Shown here: positions 37,228-47,018 of the stretch, in pieces | How positions within the stretch are numbered: the first letter of the stretch is position 1 | Layout of the letters: every line of letters begins with the position of its first letter | Source of the DNA: Lamellibrachia columna | Taxonomy: Eukaryota; Annelida; Polychaeta; Sabellida; Siboglinidae | Assembly (NCBI GenBank): GCA_963662155.1 | Contig: OY759263.1 | Location: forward strand, 39,928,544 to 39,992,543 | Length of the DNA: 64,000 bases | Direction of reading: 5' to 3' | The notes under the pieces: model-generated | The model's input: the letters and a program-made list of their open reading frames with translations, nothing else | Told to the model about the DNA's origin: nothing | Databases searched by the model: none | Translations under genes and position numbers: made by a program

Positions 37228-38701
37228 TTCAGACAAATGAACACACAGTCTGCTACAACCATTTAATACCAACAAATATTAGACGACTACACTTACCAAG
37301 AGTGAATACATTGTGTAATGACATTCCCCGTAGATACATTAACATTTAAAACAACTCCTCCTTCCTTCACATATTATAACACCCGTTCCATGTGAACACT
37401 CGTGACGTACACCCACCATCATGTTCACGTGAGTGACTGAGATGTGCCACCGTCCGGACACATCATGGACGCAATATGGCGCCATGAAGTCACACCTGGA
37501 CAACATATCTAACTGTGCTACATAAAACTACTGAATAACTTTACACAACATTATCACAATACTTGCTGCACAGCTGAACCAGTGATGACGTCTCAATGTA
37601 TTAGTATATGGATCAAAGTGAGACAAACAAAGATACCTGTAATTGTTGCTGCTAAAAACTGTAGCGTCTACTAATAACAACGTACAACACGTGACTTGGT
37701 ATGACATCAGATTCAACACTAAGATCATCAATGCGACTATTTTTACAAAAAAATATATCTTATGACATCGCAGAGACAATTGCACTCCCGTGACTATTAT
37801 CATCGACATGACAAATATTGCACATGATATGTAGCCAGCATCTGACCCCTGACCTCGTGGTCCAGTGGCAGCTGGCTCAGTAATTGTACCATCCAGCAAT
37901 GTAAACCTTTGTTCAAGTTTGTACACAGCTGTTCCGCTTTATCATTACAATGGACCTTTGCTATACGGAACACATTTGGATTTGATCAAACTGTTCCATA
38001 TATCTGATGTTTGTTATATCCACGAGTACATAAAACAGTGCTGGCCAGCACGGGCATTTCAAAAGATGACAGTACAACTACTTCTTGCAGTCACCACATC
38101 AATCGTTTCTGGATTCTGTTAAATTCATGTTAAAAGAAGAATAGCTAATTTTTAGTTTCAAATGTTTGCTTTCGAGACCCTCTCGGTCCCTTCATCAACA
38201 TCAACGTGAACTGATCTCTGGTGTCATGTGACCATGTTGATGGTGTCATGTGACCATGTTGATGGTTGTGGATGTTGTGAGATAACACCAGAGGGCTAAT
38301 GCTGAGTCTTGTGAGTCTTGAAAACTTTTGAAGTAAATATTTGAGACTCTGAAAGCTAGCTATATTTCCTTTAATACTTGTTGCTCATACCAGCAAGGAG
38401 ACGGTGGGCTACTCAGACATGAAATACTTGCAGCAAACATATCTGAGACACACAGGAGTGAACCTTCCTAGCGCCACCAAACACAGAATCAAACAGCACA
38501 TGTGGATGAAACCCCACCACAACTTCTAATTAGTACAAGTGAGTTGACAGAAGTCTTCCTGGAAAAGTCTGGCAGAACATGGCAAACCCAGGCAACATGC
38601 CACATACAGTTAACATCATCTAAATCTACACACACAACATGTTATACTTAAACCACTTTCTTTTCAGTTCACTTAAATATAATTATGTATATCTAAAACA
38701 G
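37228..38701. other. Unique tail of copy B, no recognised gene
   Basis: Counterpart of 28,896-30,369. The minus frame of 132 codons at 37,528-37,926 is identical to that in copy A. Confidence 0.4.
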
Positions 38702-39504
38702 TGATCATCATGAGAGTGGTTCATTTTTTTAAATGTACAACTTGGCAATGAAAAATATATTCGATGTATGTATGTATCATGCAAGATATTTGACTGTTAC
38801 AACATTAACTGTTACTGCAATAAATAACATCACAGTGAAGAAATGTAGATATACATAATACTTGGTTTAACGTACAAACATCTTTTAGTTGACAGCTTTT
38901 GTAGAGAGATGCCTTTCTAATTGACATCTTATGACCATAGGAAAACATAAACCTCGGCTTACTACTATACAGGAATTAATCTCCACATCATTATTTCTTG
39001 GTAATCTTAACTTGTGCAGCAATTTAGCCTTTTGTTGACATCTTGCTTCAACACTAGTTGCTTCCAGAATATTTCAATCTTTTGTAAAACACGCATGAAC
39101 TTACATGTATAACTGGAATCATAGAACACTTCGTTTTAGGGCTCTGATTAAATTTTTTTCATTTTGTGGAATGTACAAAATATGCAAAGTATTTATCAGA
39201 ACGCCACCATGCATGACGGTCATATAAAAAGAAAGTATTATATGGACTATAATTATAAATTTCATAGATAATTGCTTATCTGTTTAAACAACTATATCGA
39301 ATAGCTTCATTAAAACCTTTATCAGTTGGCAACGATTTACATAAAAACATTTTATTACCATTTGTTTGCATCAAATTGATAAAATAACAATAATTGTTCA
39401 ATAATTTCCTTGCCCAATAAGTACTTTGGTAAAAGACAAACTTGACTTTCTTTGGTATCTGGTATGTTATATACCTTGACAAGAATCAGCTACAAATTGT
39501 ACAG
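38702..39504. other. Intergenic, contains a diverged relative of the hAT interior
   Basis: About 800 bp, AT-rich. Positions 39,298-39,395 (AGCTTCATTAAAACCTTTAT ... TTGATAAAATAACAATAA) align with 26,119-26,225 and 34,451-34,557 with small indels, so a dispersed repeat lies just downstream of the transporter gene. Confidence 0.6.
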
Positions 39505-39527
39505 TTTTAAGGAACATACAGTTATAG

Positions 39528-39533
39528 TTTATT
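39528..39533 (-). promoter_or_regulatory. Candidate polyadenylation signal AATAAA
   Basis: AATAAA on the minus strand about 385 bp after the transporter's stop codon. It would give a 3' UTR of about 400 nt ending near 39,505-39,515. Chosen by position only; other AATAAA-like sites occur further on. Confidence 0.5.
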
Positions 39534-39612
39534 CAATGTGGTGTATCGCATAGACGAGTATTATGCAATGGCAATTGGACCTTCCTGGTGATGAAAGCCA
39601 CGAAGGTCCCAG

Positions 39613-39732
39613 CAACATAGGCCCCAAGAGTGCATCACCCTACACACCTAGACAACATAGGCCCCAAGAGTGCACCACACTACACACCTAGACAACACAG
39701 GCCCCAAGAGTGCACCACCCTACACACCTAGA
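39613..39732. repeat. 40-bp tandem repeat, 3 copies, in the putative 3' UTR
   Basis: The unit contains GGCCCCAAGAGTGCACCACC and ACACACCTAGAC. Three copies between stop codon and candidate poly(A) signal, so probably transcribed. Confidence 0.85.
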
Positions 39733-39916
39733 CAACAAGCTCTAGTCCCTGAAAGTTGTGTCTCGGTGTTCAATGCATTACGGCTTCATTATGTTGAACA
39801 CACCAACAACTACATCGTATATTGACTGTCAACAATTATATGTTAACAACATCACACTGATTCAATTGTTCCAGTATACACATCATTTGCCTACAACTAA
39901 AATTCTATGAGCATCA

Positions 39917-40079
39917 TCAGTTGTAGTCATCAAAGTTCTCTCCCTTGACGACCTCTGATTGATGATAGCGCTCCCTCTCAGCGAAGTCAGTGCTGTTCTC
40001 TGTCAGCTGGGCGGCCGCGGTCCTCATGGCCGGGGTGTTGGGAGCAACAACAACCTGCTCCCTTGGGGCGGGGCCCCGT
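39917..40079 (-). CDS. SLC12A8: SLC12A8-like, terminal coding exon
   Basis: Acceptor CTATTGTTCCCCCAG|ACGGGG; the exon supplies the last base of a split Arg codon and then 53 codons, ending TAC AAC TGA at 39,917. The peptide contains REQVVVAPNTPAM and the conserved tail LTENSTDFAERERYH. The vertebrate protein ends with a very similar LTQENADFATRDRYH block (from memory), which anchors the identification. This is the cytosolic C-terminus; it has no membrane segment. The frame is open further 5' to an ATG at 40,177, but those residues are intronic because the phase matches the upstream exon only at the CAG|A junction. Confidence 0.9.
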
Positions 40080-40439
40080 CTGGGGGAACAATAGGCAACG
40101 TCACTGTCACAGGTCTTATAGCATAGCACAGTATTTGAGTGTTTAGCAGTTATGGCATGTATGGTCTGTTCATCCATTGTAATTGGTTATATCACAATAA
40201 ATTTGTCCCAGGCTTTATGAAATACTGTCTTAAATGGTTTAGTCTTTACTATCTGGTCTTTGACAATCCTGGTACAGAAGGTGTGACAACAAAGTCACTT
40301 CATGCCAGTCATGTGTAATGGCATTTTGTTACTTTAAAAAATAGTTCTTTGTTTAGTCTCTCATGTCTACGTATAATCTTGTAGACCTAGAGCTCAACGC
40401 TCTTGTTTACAAGTACAACTATTATACGTATTCAAGTGC

Positions 40440-40576
40440 GTGAATGAGTGAGGGTGTGTGGGAACGTTCGTGTGAGTGCAAGTGTGCATGTGCAAGTGAG
40501 TGTGTTTGTATGTATGTGCGAGTGTGTGTGCGAGTGTGCATGTGCGAGTGTGTATGTGTGTGTGTGTATGTGAGAA

Positions 40577-40608
<32 letters not shown>

Positions 40609-40640
40609 TGTGTGTGTGTGCGTGTGTGTGCATGCATGCC
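40440..40640. repeat. Imperfect GT-rich repeat in intron
   Basis: GTGTGTGTG with frequent A and C interruptions, inside the last intron (40,080-40,869). Confidence 0.9.
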
Positions 40641-40869
40641 TGGTGTGCGTGGTCATTTGAAGGCTACCATGTTGACATGTTAAAAGTGATTATTGGTTTT
40701 ATGCTGTATTTGTTTCCTCGGCTAATATAGTTGACTTAATCCATCAGAATCACACAGAATGCAATCATTCAACAGAACTACAAGATATTGTGAAATTTCA
40801 AATCATACATATTAGCTACCACTTATAAAAAGCTAATTATCTAAGCTATTTGGGTAAGGTAAAACTCAC

Positions 40870-40927
40870 CTGAGACAATACTGGTATCCTTCTTTAAACC
40901 ACTCATACATGCTGAACTCTGCAATAC
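40870..40927 (-). CDS. SLC12A8: SLC12A8-like, penultimate exon (58 bp)
   Basis: Acceptor GTATGTGTTTTCCAG|GTATTGC and donor CTCAG|GTGAGTTTT are both strong. With the preceding G it reads GIAEFSMYEWFKEGYQYCL and ends with AG of a split Arg codon completed by the next exon. Length and position match the segment between the last transmembrane helix and the conserved C-terminal tail of the vertebrate protein (which there has an aromatic/basic stretch). It is too short to stand out as an open frame; I found it by phase matching. Confidence 0.88.
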
Positions 40928-41132
40928 CTGGAAAACACATACACGCTATATCCTCCATGAACAACAAAGGTAAGGCTATCAACATAAATGTTACTAATGG
41001 CCTTTAACATTATTTACTAAGGAATTTAGGTCAAACACCAATGACTAATGTATCAATGTTCATTCAAGTTCAGGTGCAGCCACAAACTAATAATATGTCA
41101 GTTGGATTTGGAAGAACAATGTTCTGTCTATG

Positions 41133-41198
41133 TGTGTAGGCAGGTAATAGTGTAGGCAGGTAATAGTGTAGACAGGTAATAGTGTAGGCAAGTAATAG
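41133..41198. repeat. 16-bp tandem repeat, 4 copies
   Basis: Unit GTAGGCAGGTAATAGT with variants, intronic. Confidence 0.85.
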
Positions 41199-41508
41199 TG
41201 AAACATGAACATTTCTGGCTACTTCTTAACTGGTCACTTAAAGGCAATGTACAACGATTTTCAACAACTGTCTTACAACTACAACAATGAATTTATTAGT
41301 ATTTACATCTCGATGGGTTAAACGTAATATCCATAAAAAATGTCTTGTATTATTGCGATCTTTCACCTGTTAATATTTTGGTAATAAATGATTATGCTGG
41401 TTTTGTGACATATGCATAGAGACTGCTGCCACAATACAAGGACGACCAACATTTCAAGGTCAAATAGTTTTTCATCAGATGATTTAACACTCTTGTCAAG
41501 TTCTGGTT

Positions 41509-42373
41509 ATATACAATGTGTGATGGTAAATATACAATGTGTGATGGTAAATATACAATGTGTGATGGTAAATATACAATGTGTGATGGTAAGTATACAA
41601 TGTGTGATGATAAATATACAATATGTGATGGTAAATATACAATGTGTGATGGTAAATATACAATGTGTGATGGTAAATATACAATATGTGATGGTAAATA
41701 TACAACGTGTGATGGTAAATATACAATGTGTGATGGTAAATATACAATGTGTGATGGTAAATATACAATGTGTGATGGTAAATATACAATATATGATGGT
41801 AAATATACAATGTGTGATGGTAAATATACAATGTGTGATGATAAATATACAATATGTGATGGTAAATATACAATGTGTGATGGTAAGTATACAATGTGTG
41901 ATGGTAAATATACAATGTGTGATGGTAAATATACAATATATGATGGTAAATATACAATGTGTGATGGTAAATATACAATGTGTGATGGTAAATATACAAT
42001 GTGTGATGGTAAATATACAATGTGTGATGGTAAATATACAATATATGATGGTAAATATACAATGTGTGATGGTAAATATACAATGTGTGATGATAAATAT
42101 ACAATATGTGATGGTAAATATACAATATGTGATGGTAAATATACAATGTGTGATGGTAAATATACAATGTGTGATGGTAAATATACAATATATGATGGTA
42201 AATATACAATGTGTGATGGTAAATATACAATGTGTGATGATAAATATACAATATGTGATGGTAAATATACAATGTGTGATGGTAAGTATACAATGTGTGA
42301 TGGTAAATATACAATGTGTGATGGTAAATATACAATATGTGATGGTAAATATACAACGTGTGATGGTAAATAT
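41509..42373. repeat. 21-bp minisatellite, about 41 copies, intronic
   Basis: Unit TATACAATGTGTGATGGTAA plus A; variants ATATGTG, ATATATG, ACGTGTG, GATGATAA, GGTAAGT. The variant order recurs (for example the GTAAGT and TATATG copies), indicating segmental amplification. At seven codons per unit, long frames open on both strands; these are by-products. Lies in the intron 40,928-43,190. Confidence 0.95.
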
Positions 42374-42924
42374 CAGTGTTCGAAATTAAGGTGTATTATT
42401 ATTATTATGTTTATTACAAATATTGCACAAAGCGAAGATGGCAGACGAAGTTGTGAGAATCGTAGTTATAACAATTTTGAAGGAGGTTATACCAGTTTAC
42501 TTCATACTGGTGATACTGAGGCGGACAACATAATGTGCCAAGACATCAAATGTGATATTTGGCTGTGAAAGTGAACTTTGCAGGATTCGATATGAAGTGG
42601 ATTGAGAATGGCACAGAGTTTTGTCTGTGCCAGGCCCAGGGCAGTGCCAGTGCCGCGTGAAACGTTGACATCAAACATAATATTACTTTAGACAATTGTA
42701 ACTGTTTTGCAAATAAAATTCACATTGAAATGTTGATTAAATTCATTACTTTATTTTATTGGTCTGCTAGTTAGCTTGTTATAAGAAATTAATAACAATA
42801 TTTGGTATGGTCTATATTTATTAAATTATTATTTATTCTAATTTAAAGCAGTGTCTGTTTTAGTTCTACACACAAAAAAACGCTTTATTACGAAAATCTT
42901 TAATTTAAAAATGTTTGTGGGGCC

Positions 42925-43006
42925 AGTTCAAACTCACCTGGGCTGGTTCAAACTCACCTGAGCTGGTTCAAACTCACCAGGGCCAGTTCAAAATGGAACT
43001 GGGCCA
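42925..43006. repeat. 20-bp tandem repeat with donor-like motif, intronic
   Basis: On the gene's sense strand CAG|GTGAGTTTGAACCAG recurs two to three times at 20-bp intervals, with degenerate flanking copies. CTCAGGTGAGTTT is shared with the true donor of the 58-bp exon. Confidence 0.8.
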
Positions 43007-43190
43007 GTTAAAAAACATGATGTACAACAATGTTAACTTAGATGTACTTTGAGGTGAGAAAATAAATAGAAGAAGTATTTTAATAATAAGCTAATTCCAT
43101 GAGTCAACCAGTTAAATTGGTCTACATTAGCTGTAATATTGACTTCTTCACCAAACGTCCTCCCTGCAAGCAGTGACACCTGAGACTGAC

Positions 43191-43308
43191 CTGGGAACAC
43201 GCCAGGGTTGGCTTGGCCTATGTAGACATAGACAATGAGCAGGGCAGAAATGTTGGCCAATGCATAACCCCACTGGATGGCAAACATGATGACTAGACAC
43301 GACAGCGA
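43191..43308 (-). CDS. SLC12A8: SLC12A8-like, exon with the last two membrane helices
   Basis: Acceptor CTGTTTGTTTCAG|TCGCTG and donor TTCCCAG|GTCAGT; 118 bp, phase 0 in, one base out. The peptide begins SLSCLVIMFAIQWGYALANI and ends YIGQANPGVFPG. It aligns without gaps to the vertebrate LLG---GSLLIMFVIQWVYTL ... YIGRASPG region (from memory), which covers TM11 and TM12 of the CCC fold. The 3' splice site and first 27 bp of the exon are tandemly duplicated upstream (43,332-43,381). Using the upstream copy would add 50 nt and lead to a stop. Confidence 0.92.
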
Positions 43309-43397
43309 CTGAAACAAACAGTAGCACATTTAAACATGATAACTAGACATGACAGCGACTGAAACAAATAGTGACACATCTAAACATGATGACTAGA
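43282..43397 (-). repeat. 50-bp tandem repeat spanning an exon acceptor
   Basis: Copy 1 43,282-43,331, copy 2 43,332-43,381, partial copy 43,382-43,397. Each full copy contains, on the sense strand, TTTGTTTCAG|TCGCTGTC(G/A)T, that is the functional acceptor and the start of the exon. Copy 2 differs by several point changes. Confidence 0.92.
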
Positions 43398-43409
43398 TGT
43401 TGACTGCAC

Positions 43410-43650
43410 ACAGAGTCGGCCATTCACACATTAACACACAGAGTCAGTCATTCACACATTAACACACAGTCAGTCATACACACATTAACATACAGAGTCA
43501 GTCATACAACAACACACAGAGTCAGTCATTCACACATTAACATACAGTCAGTCACTCAACAACACAGAGTCCGTTATTCACACATTAACATATATAATCA
43601 GTCATTCACACATTAACATAGAGTCAATCATCCATACAATGATACATGAA
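43410..43650. repeat. Irregular AC-rich repeat (about 20-33-bp units), intronic
   Basis: Units around CACAGAGTCAGTCATTCACA plus CATTAACA, variable in length, in the intron 43,309-43,836. Confidence 0.75.
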
Positions 43651-43836
43651 ACAATCAATTGAGTACTTAAAACACTTTGAATTGCAAGGTGAGTAAGAGA
43701 TGGATTTGCAACTTTTCCCCGCACGTTAATGCATTCAGTAACAATACATTGCACCATCTGTCAAAAATTCAATGTCATGACGACTAACTGATGCCAATGT
43801 AGACTGCTTCATTGAGCACTGACAAGTGCCGCTTAC

Positions 43837-43922
43837 CCCCAGTAGGGCGAGCCACCTGCTGCAGAAGAAGGAGTAGAACGATCGGGGTTGTCGGCTGATT
43901 TCGGCTGATGCCTGTTTTATCG
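43837..43922 (-). CDS. SLC12A8: SLC12A8-like, 86-bp exon
   Basis: Acceptor TTGTTAATTTCAG|CGATAAAAC and donor CTGGGG|GTAAGC. With the G of the preceding exon it reads AIKQASAEISRQPRSFYSFF, then CSRWLALLG and exits in phase 0. SFYS--C--WL-LLG aligns with the vertebrate block just before TM11. The intron upstream ends in the 67-bp minisatellite, whose last unit reaches to one base before the CAG acceptor, so this exon's branch point and pyrimidine tract must lie within repeat sequence. Confidence 0.9.
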
Positions 43923-43925
43923 CTG

Positions 43926-45138
43926 AAATTAACAATTGGCAGAATAGAGGAAGAGGTCTGCAACCTCCACAGACTGATGATATGCCCATAGTAAATTAAC
44001 AATTGGCAGAATAGAGGAAGAGGTCTGCAACCTCCACAGACTGATGATATGCCCATAGTAAATTAACAATTGGCAGAATAGAGGAAGAGGTCTGCAACCT
44101 CCACAGACTGATGATACGCCCATAGTAAAGTAACAATTGGCAGAATAGAGGAAGAGGTCTGCAACCTCCACAGACTGATGATATGCCCATAGTAAATTAA
44201 CAATTGGCAGAATAGAGGAAGAGGTCTGCAACCTCCACAGACTGATGATACGCCCATAGTAAATTAACAATTGGCAGAATAGAGGAAGAGGTCTGCAACC
44301 TCCACAGACTGATGATACGCCCATAGTAAATTAACAATTGGCAGAATAGAGGAAGAGGTCTGCAACCTCCACAGACTGATGATATGCCCATAGTAAATTA
44401 ACAATTGGCAGAATAGAGGAAGAGGTCTGCAACCTCCACAGACTGATGATATGCCCATAGTAAATTAACAATTGGCAGAATAGAGGAAGAGGTCTGCAAC
44501 CTCCACAGACTGATGATATGCCCATAGTAAATTAACAATTGGCAGAATAGAGGAAGAGGTCTGCAACCTCCACAGACTGATGATATGCCCATAGTAAATT
44601 AACAATTGGCAGAATAGAGGAAGAGGTCTGCAACCTCCACAGACTGATGATATGCCCATAGTAAATTAACAATTGGCAGAATAGAGGAAGAGGTCTGCAA
44701 CCTCCACAGACTGATGATACGCCCATAGTAAATTAACAATTGGCAGAATAGAGGAAGAGGTCTGCAACCTCCACAGACTGATGATATGCCCATAGTAAAT
44801 TAACAATTGGCAGAATAGAGGAAGAGGTCTGCAACCTCCACAGCTGATGATATGCCCATAGTAAATTAACAATTGGCAGAATAGAGGAAGAGGTCTGCAA
44901 CCTCCACAGACTGATGATACGCCCATAGTAAATTAACAATTGGCAGAATAGAGGAAGAGGTCTGCAACCTCCACAGACTGATGATACGCCCATAGTAAAT
45001 TAACAATTGGCAGAATAGAGGAAGAGGTCTGCAACCTCCACAGACTGATGATATGCCCATAGTAAATTAACAATTGGCAGTATAGAGGAAGAGGTCTGCA
45101 ACCTCCACAGACTGATGATACGCCCATAGTAAAGTAAC
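43926..45138 (-). repeat. 67-bp minisatellite abutting an acceptor, about 18 copies
   Basis: Plus-strand unit begins AACAATTGGCAGAATAGAGG and ends CCCATAGTAAATT. Copies differ mainly at ATATGCCC/ATACGCCC; one copy lacks a base (about 44,842). On the gene's sense strand each unit supplies the sequence that forms the tract before the real acceptor (CTGCCAATTGTTAATTT). Because the unit is 67 bp, repeated short frames appear in all minus frames. Confidence 0.95.
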
Positions 45139-45833
45139 CCTCAAAAGTAGTTTGTTAGCCTTAAATAATTACAGAACAAATATGTCTTTTTATCATCAGA
45201 TGAGGAGAAGAGAAACAAATCACACAACTGGCTGAGAAGAACCACTAAAAACTGAGGTCTGCAAATCCTGCACCTTCTCCAAGAAAGTGCAGCAGAGACT
45301 GCCACGCCACAGCGGGGCTCTTGAGCCACACCAGGCGATACACAACGTGGAGTTGACCACTGCAGTGCAAACCATTGTTTTTTCAAGACAGAAGGATGCC
45401 AAAGAATTACTTTTTAAGACAGAGCATACGGTTTAGTTATATTTGGAGTACCAAATGAGTACTGTGGTAATGTAATCATAGGAGATATTGACTGCAACAT
45501 GATTCAGCAAGGCAAGGGTTAAACGTACCATCCAAGTTAGTAGCTTATCATTATAACAATCAACGGGTAATCTAGCTCAGCAAGGCAAGGGTTAAATGTA
45601 CAGTTCCAATAGGTTAGTGTTTAGGCGAGGGATATAGGCAAGTGTTAGTGGTGTAGGTTAGTGTTGTAGACAAATGTTGTAGGTAAGTGGTGTGTAGGTT
45701 ACAATCAAATTGCTCTGGCCAGAAGTGATTCTATTAAGTGGGGTGCACTAGACATTGCCAACGCCATGCCTACTGCGACTGGTAAGGTGGTTAGTGTGTG
45801 CAGACAAAGCAAGTGGCAGCATGAGTTAGTTAC
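45139..45833. other. Intronic, no exon recognised
   Basis: About 700 bp between the 67-bp array and the next exon. A short doublet (AGCAAGGCAAGGGTTAAA at about 45,507 and 45,579) is present. Minus frames at 45,141-45,402 do not match the transporter. Confidence 0.55.
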
Positions 45834-46302
45834 CTTCTTTAGTAAGCAAGCCTGCAGTGTCGTCAGTGGTAGTCCCTGAACATGTCCCCTTACCACCAGG
45901 AGATGCTGCGTAGAAAGTTGGGCTTCCCAGACTCCCCTTCCTCGGTGCATCTGTTTGTCCATCAGGGAAGCAGCGTTCAGGGAACAGATTATCAAGATCA
46001 TCTCCTGGTGCTTTCGGGATTGTGCCGTAGGTAGGAGTCTGTGGGGTGTGGACAGGACTAGCAGCGCCATCTGTCAGCAGTTTGTCATCGCTCGTTGTGG
46101 CCGTGAAGCGAGTTTCACGTTGCTTCTGTTTGTCGAAGGTCATGGCAAGGACAAAGTACGCATAGTCGACAGCGGCGTATGTCAACATAAAGGGCATCGT
46201 AACAATAGGTCCGAGTGTGTTCACTTTGCCAATGATGACAAACACAAGAGACGTCACCGTGACAACGATCAGGGCAAACACTGGCACCTTGTTGGGGCCC
46301 CG
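45834..46302 (-). CDS. SLC12A8: SLC12A8-like, 469-bp exon (TM9-TM10 and cytosolic loop)
   Basis: Acceptor ATTGCATTTACAG|CGGGGC and donor AAAGAAG|GTAACT; phase 0 in, one base out, 156 codons. It opens with RGPNKVPVFALIVVTVTSLV, then IIGKVNTLGPIVTMPFMLTY and AAVDYAYFVLAM. The GPNK-PV and NVLAPIVT-NFMLTYVAVDYSYF blocks of the vertebrate protein match closely (from memory). Two hydrophobic helices (residues about 7-25 and 30-53) correspond to TM9 and TM10. The remaining 100 residues are a polar Ser/Thr/Pro/Gly-rich cytosolic loop with SPVHTPQTPTYGT, a candidate region for phosphorylation; it appears shorter than the equivalent mammalian loop. Confidence 0.95.
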
Positions 46303-46469
46303 CTGTAAATGCAATGTGCCAGTCAATGTTAATGTGTTGTAAAACAAAACAATAATAATAATGTTGTCTTATATAGCTCAGTATCTACTAAGACAAGGTA
46401 GACAAGCAGTAGCTAATGCAGCACCTGCGTGGGTTTTTGTAGATCAATCATCAACTCTGTGAGTTCACA

Positions 46470-46628
46470 ACAGGAGAGAGAGAGATAAGATAGAGAGAGA
46501 TAGAGGGCAGAGAGATAAGATAGAGGGCAGAGAGATAAGATAGAGAGAGATAGAGGGCAGAGAGATAAGATAGAGAGAGATAGAGGGCAGAGAGAGAAAA
46601 AAGGGAGGGAGAGAGAAAGAGAGTTATA
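46470..46628. repeat. AG-rich repeat (GAGA / GATAGAGGGCA units), intronic
   Basis: On the sense strand this is a CT-rich tract with units of about 20-32 bp, in the 569-bp intron between the second alternative exon and the 469-bp exon. A long pyrimidine tract here could bind PTB-like regulators (inference). Confidence 0.85.
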
Positions 46629-46720
46629 GAGACAAAGGGACACAAAGAGAGAAAGAGACAGTGTGAGCTAAACTGTGAGGTCACTAATGTCACCTAATGT
46701 TACTATTCTAAGTCAGGCTG

Positions 46721-46757
46721 AGTTGTTTCTATGATTTAAATAATCATAGAAACAACT
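46721..46757. other. Perfect 16-bp inverted repeat, intronic hairpin
   Basis: Arms AGTTGTTTCTATGATT (46,721-46,736) and AATCATAGAAACAACT (46,742-46,757) with a 5-nt loop TAAAT. It is 115 nt downstream of the second alternative exon's donor on the sense strand. Confidence 0.9.
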
Positions 46758-46871
46758 TAGTAAATTGTTAATTTACAAGATTAGTTTCAGAATTTCAATC
46801 AATAAAAGCATAATCGCACATATCTGACACTTCCAATACAACAACATACGGCACCCCTACAACTGTCTTAC

Positions 46872-47018
46872 CCCTTGTTGTAGAGGTCGGAGGCCAGGGA
46901 TGACTCCATCATGCCCTATGGCTTGGAGTATCTTAGAGGTGCCAGCAAAACATCCTAGAGCTGATGACAACAGCAATTCAAACATGCCGACCAGCCATAC
47001 GCACTGCACCAGCGACAC
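46872..47018 (-). CDS. SLC12A8: SLC12A8-like, alternative exon 2 (TM8 plus loop, divergent version)
   Basis: Acceptor TTGGCCACCAG|GTGTCG and donor CAACAAGGG|GTAAGA. 147 bp, phase 0 in and out, 49 codons with no stop. The peptide reads VSLVQCVWLVGMFELLLSSA, then LGCFAGTSKILQAIGHDGVI, then PGLRPLQQG. It is exactly as long as the neighbouring exon at 47,092-47,238 and about 41 percent identical; both can join IAEK upstream and RGPNK downstream. Position 14 is Glu inside the helix, where the other exon has Ile; the Ser-Ser pair at 18-19 is kept. The acceptor's pyrimidine tract is poor. Most likely a mutually exclusive alternative; inclusion of both would also keep the frame. Confidence 0.88.

Larger units (their letters stand above)
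30371..38701 (+). repeat. 8.3-kb tandem segmental duplication, copy B
   Basis: Head-to-tail with copy A, separated by a single G at 30,370. It ends at CTAAAACAG (38,701), after which the sequence (TGATCATCATG) diverges from copy A's following base. 8,331 bp. The only length difference found from copy A is in the ACGC run. Confidence 0.97.

Noticed and set aside
22047..38701. Two independent hAT insertions
   Set aside because: The duplicated block extends well beyond the transposon termini on both sides, so the second element was copied passively.
41412..42568. 325- and 350-codon frames with NIQCVMV or CDGKYTM repeats
   Set aside because: By-product of the intronic 21-bp array and on the opposite strand to the gene (or antisense).
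45141..45402. Additional transporter exon between the 469-bp and 86-bp exons
   Set aside because: The 469-bp and 86-bp exons already join in phase and align to the expected protein; this minus frame has no similarity to the family.
45955..46308. 117-codon plus frame opposite the 469-bp exon
   Set aside because: Antisense shadow of a well-supported exon.
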